Source: CAYSZB01 sp964435475
Lineage (GTDB): Bacteria; Chloroflexota; Anaerolineae; Anaerolineales; Anaerolineaceae
Direction: 5' to 3'
DNA length: 44,143 bases
Assembly: GCA_964435475.1 (NCBI GenBank)
Contig: CAYSZB010000014.1
Coordinates: 1-44,143 of the forward strand
Shown: in pieces, positions 15,696-24,519 of the stretch
How the letters are laid out: every line of letters starts with the position of its first letter
Numbering within the stretch: position 1 is the stretch's first letter
Position numbers and translations under genes: made by a program
The notes under the pieces: model-generated
What the model was told of the DNA's origin: nothing
Databases searched by the model: none
Seen by the model: the letters and a program-made list of their open reading frames with translations, nothing else

Positions 15696-16154
15696 ATGCG
15701 TGTATTAGCAGTTGACCCGGGCGAAAAGAATATCGGCATTGCCATCAGCGATGCGCAAGGGGTTTTAGCGCGCCCGCTGAAGATCATAAAGCATGTATCG
15801 CGGGAAAAGGATGCTGAGCAGATCGTCAGACTGGCTGTAGAGCAGCAGTGTGAGTTGATCGTGGTCGGTCAAGCGCTGGACGGGGATGGGCAGGTTGGCA
15901 GCAAAGCAAGGTCCGCACAAAAGCTTTCCGGGGTGCTCCGGCAAATGATGGAACTACCCATTCAACTGTGGGATGAGAGCAATAGTTCCAGCAGAATTCA
16001 TGAGATCGACCTGCAGGTGGGACGATCGCGAAAGAAGCGCAAAGCATTAATCGATGACCGGGCAGCAGCGCTTCTGTTGGACGATTTTTTGAGTTCAGCG
16101 GAATTTTCGATGATAAAGGAAGGCGACAATGACAAGAAGACAGAAGCAGAATAA
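15696..16154 (+). CDS. ruvX: RuvX/YqgF-family putative Holliday junction resolvase / pre-16S rRNA nuclease
   Basis: A 152-residue RNase H-fold nuclease. The first acidic motif is VDPGEKNIGIA (Asp6), the second Glu lies in LWDESNSS, and the last acidic motif is DDRAAALLLDDFL near residue 130. The middle motif normally reads WDER; here the Arg is replaced by Ser, though the acidic residues remain. Family members process pre-16S rRNA ends and have been proposed to resolve Holliday junctions. I choose ATG 15696 because the conserved protein begins there; an upstream in-frame ATG at 15654 would add 14 unrelated residues and lies upstream of the TATAAT box. Its 3' end overlaps mltG by 26 nt, showing coupled expression. 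Confidence 0.85.
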   Translation: MRVLAVDPGEKNIGIAISDAQGVLARPLKIIKHVSREKDAEQIVRLAVEQQCELIVVGQALDGDGQVGSKARSAQKLSGVLRQMMELPIQLWDESNSSSRIHEIDLQVGRSRKKRKALIDDRAAALLLDDFLSSAEFSMIKEGDNDKKTEAE

Positions 16155-17271
16155 AAGCTGCTTCCTGCTGCTGTTTGTGGCGATCATCATCCTGATCATT
16201 GCTGTGGGAGCGATGGCTGTTATATACCTCCCTTCGCTTGTTGAAAAGAAGATCGGCCACCAGGCAACAGATCTCCCCCTGCGCACAAAGTTCAGCGTCG
16301 CAATTCAGTTGTTCAAAGACGCGGAAGAACTCAAGAAACCATACTTAAGCGGGCAAAATGACGTCATTTTTCCAATTCAAAGTGGTGAATCGGTGGAGAT
16401 GATCTGCTTGAGACTTGAAGACATGGGGCTGATCGGTGACGCAGCGCTGGTCAGGTCATACCTGATATTCACCGGGCTGGACCGTCAGCTGCAATCGGGG
16501 ACTTTCATGCTAAATCCAGGCATGACACCCATTGAGATCAGTGATGTCATCACCAATTTCAATACATCGGTGCTGCAATTTGTGATCCTGCCTGGATGGA
16601 GAATTGAGGAAATTGCCGCGTCACTGCCGACATCCGGCCTGGACATTCCGCCGGAACAATTCCTGGAATTTGCCTATAACCCGCCTGTGATTTACCTGGA
16701 AATGTTATCCCTGCCGGGGAATTCTTCGCTGGAAGGCTACCTGTTCCCGGGCAGTTACCAATTATCAAGGGATACCGGGTTGGAAGCGCTGGTAAGCCAG
16801 TTAATTGAGCGATTCACTTCAAATATCAGCGGGGAAATGGAGCAGGCATTTACCTCCGTTGGCCTGACACGACACCAGGCGATCATCCTGGCATCGATCA
16901 TCCAAAGAGAAGGCGTGATCCCTGAGGAGCGGAGTCTGATCGCTTCGGTCTTTTTGAACCGCCTGGCAGCTGGAATGCGGTTGGAGACTGACCCGACCAT
17001 CCAGTATGCGTTGGGATATCAAAATGCGAACGCTTCGTGGTGGAAATCGCCACTGTTCTACGAAGACCTGCTGGTGGATTCACCGTACAATACGTATGCA
17101 ATTATTGGTTTGCCACCAGGCCCGATCTCAAACCCGGACCTGGATTCGATCATGGCGGTGGCATACCCCGAGCAGACACCATTCTATTATTTCAGGGCAA
17201 GATGTGATGGCTCACAAAGGCACAACTTCTCAGAAACATACGAAGAGCATTTAAATAACGCCTGTGAATGA
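16129..17271 (+). CDS. mltG: Endolytic murein transglycosylase MltG
   Basis: It cleaves nascent peptidoglycan glycan strands and so limits their length. The 380-residue protein has one N-terminal transmembrane helix (about residues 8-33), which anchors it in the cytoplasmic membrane with the rest outside, a LysM-like segment (about 75-125) and the YceG/MltG catalytic domain. Glu261, in ASIIQREG, is the expected catalytic acid; VFLNRLAAGMRLETDPTIQYALG and the C-terminal GLPPGPISNP are family signatures. AAGGAAGG precedes ATG 16129. It overlaps ruvX and is followed by ppgK after 16 nt, so the three are one operon. The ruvX-mltG pairing is common in bacteria. Confidence 0.9.
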   Translation: MTRRQKQNKSCFLLLFVAIIILIIAVGAMAVIYLPSLVEKKIGHQATDLPLRTKFSVAIQLFKDAEELKKPYLSGQNDVIFPIQSGESVEMICLRLEDMGLIGDAALVRSYLIFTGLDRQLQSGTFMLNPGMTPIEISDVITNFNTSVLQFVILPGWRIEEIAASLPTSGLDIPPEQFLEFAYNPPVIYLEMLSLPGNSSLEGYLFPGSYQLSRDTGLEALVSQLIERFTSNISGEMEQAFTSVGLTRHQAIILASIIQREGVIPEERSLIASVFLNRLAAGMRLETDPTIQYALGYQNANASWWKSPLFYEDLLVDSPYNTYAIIGLPPGPISNPDLDSIMAVAYPEQTPFYYFRARCDGSQRHNFSETYEEHLNNACE

Positions 17272-17287
17272 ACTATAAGGAGGTACG

Positions 17288-18037
17288 ATGGCAATTTTAG
17301 GTATTGATATTGGAGGATCCGGGATAAAAGGTGCGCTGGTCGACACTTCCTCGGGAAAACTGGTTTCAGACCGGGTGCGGATCCCCACGCCTGAGACACC
17401 CAAACCCAAGGCAGTAGCGGGCGTCATCTTGAAAATTGTTGAAAAACTGCACTATGCGGGACCGATCGGTTGTGGCTTCCCTGGTGTGGTCAAGCATGGG
17501 AAGACCTATTCTGCCGCCAATATCCACAAAGATTGGATCGGGTATGATGCGGAAGCCTTGATCAGGAAAACAACGGGGTGCGATACTTTCTTTCTGAACG
17601 ATGCAGATGCGGCCGGGATCGCAGAAATGCAATTCGGTATCGGCAAGAAAAACAGCAAAGGTGCGGTCCTTTTCCTTACGGTGGGAACCGGCATTGGTTC
17701 GGCATTTTTCTATGATGGAATTCTGATCCCCAATTTTGAACTGGGACACCTTGATGTGAAAGGCAAAGAAGCGGAACACCGTGCTTCGGACGCTGCAAGA
17801 CAGGATCACAAACTATCCTGGAAAGAATGGGGAAAACAGTTTTCGCTGGTTTTGAGAACCTACGATAAATTATTCAGCCCGGACCTGTTCATCCTGGGGG
17901 GAGGGGTCAGCTCGAGGTATGAAAAATTTAAGGAATATATTAATTGTGATGTCAAGGTAGTCCCGGCAGAGCTGGAAAACCTTGCCGGGATCGTTGGTGC
18001 TGCCATGGCAGCTGAGGCACACTTCAAGAAGAGCTAA
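17288..18037 (+). CDS. ppgK: Polyphosphate glucokinase (ROK family)
   Basis: It phosphorylates glucose to glucose 6-phosphate using inorganic polyphosphate (and often ATP). The 249-residue ROK protein has the phosphate-loop DIGGSGIKGAL (residues 6-16), FLNDADAAG with the catalytic Asp near residue 105, TVGTGIGSAFF and the ELGHLDVKGKEAEHRAS segment that is characteristic of actinobacterial-type PPGK. It lacks the cysteine-rich zinc motif of ordinary ROK kinases. A near-perfect AAGGAGG lies before ATG 17288. It would feed glucose released by MalQ-type glucan turnover into PGI; both genes are in this window. Confidence 0.88.
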   Translation: MAILGIDIGGSGIKGALVDTSSGKLVSDRVRIPTPETPKPKAVAGVILKIVEKLHYAGPIGCGFPGVVKHGKTYSAANIHKDWIGYDAEALIRKTTGCDTFFLNDADAAGIAEMQFGIGKKNSKGAVLFLTVGTGIGSAFFYDGILIPNFELGHLDVKGKEAEHRASDAARQDHKLSWKEWGKQFSLVLRTYDKLFSPDLFILGGGVSSRYEKFKEYINCDVKVVPAELENLAGIVGAAMAAEAHFKKS

Positions 18038-18040
18038 ACC

Positions 18041-18451
18041 TTATCCCAGCGCCTCATAACCCGGGCCAAAATCAAAGAAATCCTTGTTTGCCTGGATATC
18101 CGGGGTGAGATCGATGATCTCACCTTTTATCAAGGTCCTGGTGTGGTCGAGGGTTACCAGGTTGCCTTCATAATCAAAACCAGAGAAAGGCTCAGGGAAT
18201 AAGGGGTCTGCTGCTTTGCCATTGAGGACCTCACCACCTTTGGCCTGCCAATTGGACGGTACATCGGAAAGAGAAAATATGGCGCCCACAGGGCAAACCG
18301 GGATGCAGGCACCACAATCAATGCAGGTTACCGGGTCAATAATAAATATTGGCCACTCATCCTGGGGTTGACCTGGAACGATACACTCGACAGGGCAGGC
18401 AGCGATGCAGCCACCATCGCGAAGGCAAAGGCTGGTAATTACATGGGTCAT
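18041..18451 (-). CDS. Ferredoxin, 7Fe/8Fe type with C-terminal extension
   Basis: A 136-residue two-cluster ferredoxin. The first motif is C-x5-C-x3-CP (SLCLRDGGCIAACPVECI) and the second is the standard C-x2-C-x2-C-x3-CP (CIDCGACIPVCPVGAI). The first has the 7Fe-ferredoxin look, so a [3Fe-4S] or atypical [4Fe-4S] cluster may bind there. Residues 70-136 form a tail typical of longer ferredoxins in anaerobic Chloroflexota, with no further Cys. It carries electrons in the cytoplasm; the partner is unknown and no oxidoreductase adjoins it. CGGAG precedes the ATG. It converges on ppgK with only 3 nt between them. Confidence 0.85.
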   Translation of the reverse strand: MTHVITSLCLRDGGCIAACPVECIVPGQPQDEWPIFIIDPVTCIDCGACIPVCPVGAIFSLSDVPSNWQAKGGEVLNGKAADPLFPEPFSGFDYEGNLVTLDHTRTLIKGEIIDLTPDIQANKDFFDFGPGYEALG

Positions 18452-18517
18452 TATTTCTCCGTTACAATTTTATGTGAGTATGATATCATTTTTCCTGGCA
18501 TTTAAAGGCGAAAATAA

Positions 18518-19462
18518 TTGATAGAGCAAACTGAAAAACAATGGCACAAATACCTGGCGTTAGGTTTTGGGATCATCTGCATCTCGACAGCCTCCATCCT
18601 GATCCGCTTTGCCCAGGATGAAGTAGCCAGCATCGTCATTTCGGCATATCGCCTGACCCTGGCAACGCTGATCATCGGGGTCATTGCGATCTTTAAGAAA
18701 GAAAGCATCAGACCAATCTTTGAAAAAAGAAATGCCTGGCTGATCCTGCTGAGCGGCACCTTCCTGGCTGTGCACTTCATCAGCTGGATAAAATCGCTTG
18801 AGATGACCTCGGTTGCCAGCTCGGTGGTCCTTGTAACAACCACACCACTGTGGGTTGCGCTGCTTTCGCCTTTGATCCTCAAAGAAAAGATCACCAGGAA
18901 TATCCTGGTCGGACTACTGATTGCGTTTTTTGGTTTGATCTGCGTGTCATTAAGTGAGCGTTGTGGATTTACGGATGGAAGACTTGCCTGCCAGAGCGGG
19001 TCACAGCAGATCACCCTGGATGTCTTCCGGGGGAATTCGCTGGCTTTATTGGGTGCTTTAATGGCGGCTGGATATATGATCATTGGCCGCATCATGCGCA
19101 AGCGAGTTTCAGCGCTGCAGTATACGTTTGGGGTGTATGGTGTGGCGGCGATCGTAGTTGACCTGATCGCCATTTTTTCAGAAGCTGAACTGGTCGGTTT
19201 TTCGATCAGATCATATGCCTGGCTGGTTGCCCTGGCGATCATCCCCCAACTCTTCGGCCACTCGATATTCAACTGGGCACTAAAATACCTGCAAGCCAGT
19301 GTCGTGTCGATTGCCATATTGGGAGAGCCCATCGGGACGATCATCCTGGCCTTGATCTTTTTAAAAGAAGCACCGACCATCATCGAACTGGTCGGCGCAT
19401 GCCTAATTTTGGCCGGGATCCTGCTGGCGAGTATAACCAGAGTGCCTGTTAATGAGGTTTGA
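18518..19462 (+). CDS. EamA/DMT-superfamily transporter
   Basis: A 314-residue, about ten-helix membrane protein with the two tandem EamA repeats of drug/metabolite exporters: the first spans about residues 12-145 (ISTASILIRFAQDE, EKITRNILVGLLIAFFGLI), the second about 170-310 (SIFNWALKYLQASVVSIAILGEPIGTIILALIFLKEAP, the family's most conserved segment). The substrate is unknown. It starts at TTG 18518, preceded by AAAGGCG; no in-frame ATG fits better. The last 14 bases overlap the 3' end of malQ on the other strand. Confidence 0.8.
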   Translation: MIEQTEKQWHKYLALGFGIICISTASILIRFAQDEVASIVISAYRLTLATLIIGVIAIFKKESIRPIFEKRNAWLILLSGTFLAVHFISWIKSLEMTSVASSVVLVTTTPLWVALLSPLILKEKITRNILVGLLIAFFGLICVSLSERCGFTDGRLACQSGSQQITLDVFRGNSLALLGALMAAGYMIIGRIMRKRVSALQYTFGVYGVAAIVVDLIAIFSEAELVGFSIRSYAWLVALAIIPQLFGHSIFNWALKYLQASVVSIAILGEPIGTIILALIFLKEAPTIIELVGACLILAGILLASITRVPVNEV

Positions 19463-21008
19463 CCTCAGCTTCCTGTGCCTTTAATTCGATCAATCTTAAT
19501 TTTTGTTTCTCGGTTTCCGGCAGCCTGCCGTAGAGATAATTTAACTCATACAGCCTGTGTTTGAGAAAATCAGAGAGAGCGCCGGGTGCCATGCGCCAGG
19601 CCCAGTTTCCGCTGGCAGCCCCGGGCATGTTCATGCGGGCTTGCGTTCCCAGGCTCAGCAGATCCTGCATTGGGGCAAGGACATGTAAAGCAACCGACTG
19701 CCATATGGAGCGCATCATGGACCAGGAGATGTCATCACCTGAGACCGAGAGGTAGCGCCGGCAAAAATCTTTTTCCTTTTCAGTTGCTTTGTCATACCAA
19801 CCCCTGCTGGTGTCGTTATCATGGGTGCCGGTATAGGCGTAACAATTTTGCGGAAAGTTGTGGGGGAGGAAGGCGTCATCGGGGTCGGATGCGTAGGCAA
19901 ATTGTAAGATCTTCATCCCCGGCAGATTGAACATATCCCTCAGCCTGACCACACCTTCGGTGATAAGACCCAGGTCTTCAGCAATAATGGGCAGGTCTCC
20001 CAGGCTGTGCTTCAATTCAAGGAACAGGTCTTCCTGTGGACCTTTGACCCATCTGCCAATTTCGGCTGTCGGGTTGCCATAAGGGATCTCCCAATATGCC
20101 TCAAATCCACGGAAATGGTCAAGTCGCACGATGTCGACCAGGTTCAGCACCGCTTTTACGCGCTTTATCCACCATTGGTAGCCGCTGTTCTTGTGTGAAG
20201 ACCACTTGTAAAGTGGATTCCCCCATAATTGACCGGTTACCGAGAAGTAGTCCGGGGGAACGCCGGCAACAACAGAGGGTATTCCCTTTTTATCGAGGTA
20301 GAAGAGGTCGGGATGTGACCAGGCGTCTGCGCTATCGTAGGCAATAAAAATGGGGATATCGCCGATTATTTTAATCCCGGCATCATTCGCATAGGACCTG
20401 ACATTTTTCCACTGGCGGAAGAAAAGGAATTGGCGATATTTTTGTTCATTGATCCTGGCGGCATGATCTTCTTTAAATTTACCGATCGCAACAGGGTCTC
20501 TTCTGCGCAATTCCGCTGACCAGTGTTCCCAGGAGGCATTGTTCTGATCAGATTTGATGGCCATGAAAAGTGCGTAGTCATCCAGCCAATCCTTGTTTTC
20601 CTCTACGAATTCAGAAAATTCATTAAGAAGGGTCTTGTTCTTTTTCCTGGTGAACCTTTTGTAGGAGCGTTCCAGCAGCTTGATCTTCCATTCAATGACG
20701 GGTCCGAAATCGACATTGTCATCCGGAAAGGTGGGTCGGTCGACCAGGTCATTCCGCTGCAGCAAGCCTTCATCAAAAAGGAGGGTCGGACTGACCAGGT
20801 ACGGGTTGCCGGCGAAAGCTGAAAAGCACTGGTACGGGGAATCGCCATAACCAGTCGGACCCAAAGGCAACACCTGCCACAATTGACAGCCTGATTCGGC
20901 CAGGAAATCGATCCATTGAAAAATCTCGGGTCCCAGGTCACCGATGCCATCCGGACCTGGAAGGCTGGATGGGTGAAGCAATACACCAGAACAACGATCA
21001 GTAGACAT
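19449..21008 (-). CDS. malQ: 4-alpha-glucanotransferase (GH77)
   Basis: A 519-residue amylomaltase that transfers alpha-1,4-glucan segments and releases glucose. It begins with SGVLLHPSSLPGPDGIGDLG and contains the GH77 active-site motifs: nucleophile Asp in DIVRLDHFRGFEAYW, acid/base Glu in IIAEDLGLIT, and the third Asp in TGTHDNDTSRGWY. Full length for the short bacterial type. Cytoplasmic. GAAGGAG sits four bases before the ATG. It is the last gene of an operon, 23 nt after glgA, and would process maltodextrins or glycogen breakdown products. Confidence 0.93.
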   Translation of the reverse strand: MSTDRCSGVLLHPSSLPGPDGIGDLGPEIFQWIDFLAESGCQLWQVLPLGPTGYGDSPYQCFSAFAGNPYLVSPTLLFDEGLLQRNDLVDRPTFPDDNVDFGPVIEWKIKLLERSYKRFTRKKNKTLLNEFSEFVEENKDWLDDYALFMAIKSDQNNASWEHWSAELRRRDPVAIGKFKEDHAARINEQKYRQFLFFRQWKNVRSYANDAGIKIIGDIPIFIAYDSADAWSHPDLFYLDKKGIPSVVAGVPPDYFSVTGQLWGNPLYKWSSHKNSGYQWWIKRVKAVLNLVDIVRLDHFRGFEAYWEIPYGNPTAEIGRWVKGPQEDLFLELKHSLGDLPIIAEDLGLITEGVVRLRDMFNLPGMKILQFAYASDPDDAFLPHNFPQNCYAYTGTHDNDTSRGWYDKATEKEKDFCRRYLSVSGDDISWSMMRSIWQSVALHVLAPMQDLLSLGTQARMNMPGAASGNWAWRMAPGALSDFLKHRLYELNYLYGRLPETEKQKLRLIELKAQEAEVKPH

Positions 21009-21031
21009 ACGACTCCTTCAAGTCTTGAACA

Positions 21032-22498
21032 TCATTTTTGCAGAAAATTGTAAAGTTCACCATAGGCATTTGCTGATTTCTGCCATGAAAAGTCCTGGCG
21101 CATGCCATTTTTCAGCATGGAAAGCCATTTGGGTTTATCCTGGAACATTTTCAAGGCAGACAAAAGGGCTGCAGTAAAGGAAGAGAGACTTGCTTCGGCA
21201 AAGAGGAAGCCGGTGGCAGTGTCTTTTCCTTCTTTTACGTCAATAATCGTGTCTGCCAAACCGCCAGTCTTCGTGGCAACGGGAAGCGTGCCATAACGCA
21301 TGGCGATCATCTGGGACAGCCCGCAGGGTTCATACCTGGAGGGCATCAGAAACATATCCGCCCCTGCGTATAGGCTATGGGCCAGGCCGGCATCAAATTT
21401 GTTGATCACCCTGACATTATGCGGATATTGCGCGGCCAATTCCAGGGCCATTTTTTCAATGGAGGGATTGCCGGTTCCAAGAATGATGGCCTGCCAATCC
21501 TTGTTGACCAGCTTTTTCAAACCCTGCAAGGCGAGATCAATGCCTTTCTGCTCATCCATGCGGCTGACCAGTGTGATGAGCGGAATAGAGGGATCGGGGT
21601 TCAAATTCATCTTCTTCAACAGGCTTAACTTGTTCTCCTGCTTTCCCTCCAGGTGATCCGCATCAAATGAATATTCGATCAAACGGTCATTTGAAGGATC
21701 CCAGGTGTCGGTATCAATGCCATTGACGATGCCAGTTATCTTTGCCTTGAAATGATCCAGGAATGGGACCAGGTCAAAGCCGAAGTCAGGCGTCATGATC
21801 TCTTTGGCGTAATTGGGCGAAACAGCCACCACCTTGTCTGCTTTTAGAATTCCCAGGGGTAAAGGCGTGTGGCGTGCCCAGGCAGGCAGCCATTTGGATC
21901 TGCTGGGCGGCAAGCCGAATTCTCTTAAGGCTTTTTGTGCGCCCCAACCCATGTAAGGCAGGTTATGCAATGTGATGAGGGATTTGGTGGCAGAAAAGAA
22001 CGGGTCAGCCTTATAGCGGGTTTTCAAAGCATAAATCGCTGCTGCTGTGTGCCAGTCGTTGGCGTGTAGAATATTGACCGGCCAATCCAGGAAGCGGCTC
22101 AATTCAAGGCAGGCGATCGAAAACGAGACGAATTTAAAGCCATCCAGAACCGGGTCGGCGTGATACACCGATCCATCGCCATCGATTACGTCACTGCTCA
22201 ACAGGTAGGTTGGAGCTTCAAATTCGTCTGTGAAGAACACCGAATAGACGTGTTGCAGGCTTTCAGAAGCAAAAGAAAAAGAACCAATTTGTGTAAGACG
22301 GAACCCTTTTTCCCTGATCACAGAGTGAAACGGGATGACCACGCGCAGATCCAGTTTATTGTAATTTGGATCCGTCTTCTGAAGCTTCAGCAGTGCTTTT
22401 GGTAAGCTTCCTGCCACATCTCCCAAACCACCAATTTTAATGAATGGCTCTGCTTCAGCACATATGAACAGGACATTAAGTGGATCGTCATTAATCAT
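21032..22498 (-). CDS. glgA: Glycogen synthase (GT5)
   Basis: It extends alpha-1,4-glucan chains from a nucleotide-glucose donor, normally ADP-glucose. The 488-residue GT-B protein opens with VLFICAEAEPFIKIGGLGDVAGSLPKAL-type sequence; KIGGL binds the donor phosphate. LHANDWHTA (about 143-151) and the C-terminal donor-site segment SRYEPCGLSQMIAMRYGT (about residues 385-402) are also present. Full length. ADP-glucose pyrophosphorylase and branching enzyme are not in the window. It lies between the CYTH-fusion gene (20 nt upstream) and malQ (23 nt downstream), indicating one operon for glucan synthesis and turnover. Confidence 0.92.
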   Translation of the reverse strand: MINDDPLNVLFICAEAEPFIKIGGLGDVAGSLPKALLKLQKTDPNYNKLDLRVVIPFHSVIREKGFRLTQIGSFSFASESLQHVYSVFFTDEFEAPTYLLSSDVIDGDGSVYHADPVLDGFKFVSFSIACLELSRFLDWPVNILHANDWHTAAAIYALKTRYKADPFFSATKSLITLHNLPYMGWGAQKALREFGLPPSRSKWLPAWARHTPLPLGILKADKVVAVSPNYAKEIMTPDFGFDLVPFLDHFKAKITGIVNGIDTDTWDPSNDRLIEYSFDADHLEGKQENKLSLLKKMNLNPDPSIPLITLVSRMDEQKGIDLALQGLKKLVNKDWQAIILGTGNPSIEKMALELAAQYPHNVRVINKFDAGLAHSLYAGADMFLMPSRYEPCGLSQMIAMRYGTLPVATKTGGLADTIIDVKEGKDTATGFLFAEASLSSFTAALLSALKMFQDKPKWLSMLKNGMRQDFSWQKSANAYGELYNFLQK

Positions 22499-22518
22499 GT
22501 AAGAATTCTTCTTTACCG

Positions 22519-24495
22519 CTATTTATCTTCGACCATGGTGATGTAATCTTTTGTCACAGCGTCTGAGGCTGAGGCACCCAGGTAGCTGATCAACTCAGAA
22601 ATGAGTTTAGATTTCAGTTCTGCATCCTGCCTGCTCCAGGTGCGGCTCTTTACCTCCAGGAAATGACCCATGGCCGGTTTGATGATCGTGTCCACATTGA
22701 CATAAAAATCAAAGCCCCGGTAGTTGATCAGGTAGCGTTTGCGGGTCTTTTCAATTTCAACCTCTTTTGAAGGTTGGAAGTATTCACGGTAGAAACGCAG
22801 GCTGTGGCTGGCAGGCGCAAAATAGCGACTGCGTGAAAGCATGACCTCTTCGGGAACAGTTTCTTCCAATGAGTGACCGATGAGGGTTAACCTTGACCTG
22901 ACATTGGTGATTTCTCCAGACTTGCCCAAAAATTCATCCTCGCGGTAGCGCAAGCGACCTTGTTCAGGGTCGGTGAAGGAGAAGTAGGTATCATATTCAT
23001 GGTAATGTCTTGTGCGAACGATCTTGATCTCATTCCCGGATAAGGACTGGATCACTTTGGCGGGGTTGGCAATGCGCACCTTGGCCTGGATCTCAAAAGA
23101 TTCTTCCTCCATTGCCCCGCCAATGGCGATCAGCTTGGAAAGGACCGATTCTTCGCGATCGGTTAAGAAGCGATCGATCTTTTTGGCCACGGCATTGCCT
23201 TCCTGGATCAGTTCCGCTTCATTCAAGGTTGTCAAAACCTTGTCCAGCATCAGCCATTTCCCGTTGACCATGACATGTGAAATGTCAGTTGATTTGCTGG
23301 CATAAACAATTTGCGCATAGATGGCATTGGGATCGCGGCGGAAATGGGGGGAATTATGTACAGGGGAGATATCCATCAAGATGAGGTCGGCTTTCTTACC
23401 TTTCTCCAGTGAACCTGTCAGGTCTGCAATATGCAGCGCTTTGGCACCGATGCAGGTCGCCATGGCGAGGGCTTGACGGGCTGGCAAGGCAGTGGGGTCG
23501 CCGCTGATGTTCTTAGCCATAAATGATGCCAGGCGCATTTCCTCGATCATGTCGAGGTCATTGTTCGAGGCAGTGCCATCGGTACCAAGCGCAACATGGG
23601 CATTCAATTCCAGCATCCTGGTGACCGGTGCAAAACCGGATGCCAGCTTCATGTTCGATGAGGGGTTGTGGGCAATGCCGGCATTTGCCCGCTGCAGCTG
23701 CCTGATCTCACCCTCGTCAATATGCACACAGTGGGCAGCAATCAATTTGGTATCCAGGATGCCGTGCTTTTTAACATAGGGAACAACCGGCATACCCTGT
23801 TGGGCACGCAGATTTTCGACTTCGTGGGCTGTCTCTGAAATGTGGATCTGTAAAGGCACATCAAATTCGATCGCCAATTGGCTGCATGAATTCAGGATCT
23901 CTTCGGTGCAGGTGTAAACCGCATGTGGGGCTACCGTCGGGATGATCAGTGGGTCGCCTTTCCATTTCTTGATGAAGTCGCGGGCACGTTGCAACGAATC
24001 CTCATAGGATTGTGCGTCGGGGGATGAAAATTTCATCACCGACTGTCCGCACAAGGCTCGCATGCCTGCTTCCCTGGTTGCTTCGGCAATGTCATCCTCA
24101 AAGTAATACATGTCAGCAAAACAGGTAACGCCGCTGCGGATCATTTCAGCACAGGCGATCTTTGTGCCCAGGCGTACAAATTCCGGCGAAACAAACTCCC
24201 TTTCAACAGGCATCATGTATCCCATTAACCAGACATCCAGCCGCAGGTCGTCTGCCAGACCGCGCAATAAGACCATCGGCACGTGGGTATGGGCATTGAT
24301 CAAACCGGGTAAGATGACACGTCCCAGGCAATCCAATTTCTGATCAGCTTGAAATGAACCAAGAATTGATTCCTCATCACCAACCGCCAGGATAGAATCA
24401 CCTTTAATGGCCAATGCGCCGGGATTGAAGACCCGGTAGTCTTGATCCATGGTCAGTACTGTGGCATTGAACAAAATCAGGTCAGCTTTTTTCAT
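22519..24495 (-). CDS. Amidohydrolase (MTA/SAH deaminase-like) fused to a CYTH domain
   Basis: A 658-residue two-part protein. Residues 1-440 form a metal-dependent amidohydrolase closest to 5-methylthioadenosine/S-adenosylhomocysteine deaminases: His69 and His71 in NAHTHVPM, His218 and Glu221 in HISE, His255 in AAHCVHID, and Asp305 in LGTDG. Residues about 464-640 have the pattern of a CYTH (adenylate cyclase class IV / triphosphatase) domain: E-x-Q-x-K at 468-472 (normally ExExK), YFSFTDPEQGRLRYRED (504-520), KRYLINYRGFDFYVNVD and GHFLEVKS (610-617). A CYTH domain binds triphosphorylated or nucleotide ligands. The fusion is unusual and its combined function is unknown. Glu470 of the motif is Gln. 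AAAGGAG precedes the start; it sits 24 nt after cinA and 20 nt before glgA. Confidence 0.8.
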   Translation of the reverse strand: MKKADLILFNATVLTMDQDYRVFNPGALAIKGDSILAVGDEESILGSFQADQKLDCLGRVILPGLINAHTHVPMVLLRGLADDLRLDVWLMGYMMPVEREFVSPEFVRLGTKIACAEMIRSGVTCFADMYYFEDDIAEATREAGMRALCGQSVMKFSSPDAQSYEDSLQRARDFIKKWKGDPLIIPTVAPHAVYTCTEEILNSCSQLAIEFDVPLQIHISETAHEVENLRAQQGMPVVPYVKKHGILDTKLIAAHCVHIDEGEIRQLQRANAGIAHNPSSNMKLASGFAPVTRMLELNAHVALGTDGTASNNDLDMIEEMRLASFMAKNISGDPTALPARQALAMATCIGAKALHIADLTGSLEKGKKADLILMDISPVHNSPHFRRDPNAIYAQIVYASKSTDISHVMVNGKWLMLDKVLTTLNEAELIQEGNAVAKKIDRFLTDREESVLSKLIAIGGAMEEESFEIQAKVRIANPAKVIQSLSGNEIKIVRTRHYHEYDTYFSFTDPEQGRLRYREDEFLGKSGEITNVRSRLTLIGHSLEETVPEEVMLSRSRYFAPASHSLRFYREYFQPSKEVEIEKTRKRYLINYRGFDFYVNVDTIIKPAMGHFLEVKSRTWSRQDAELKSKLISELISYLGASASDAVTKDYITMVEDK

Positions 24496-24519
24496 GTAGT
24501 CTCCTTTGTTGTGAGGTTA

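Noticed and set aside
18502..19383. Minus-strand open frame of 293 codons opposite the EamA gene
   Set aside because: It is a shadow of the EamA transporter; its composition (many Ser, Arg, Met, Ile) is typical of antisense to a membrane protein.
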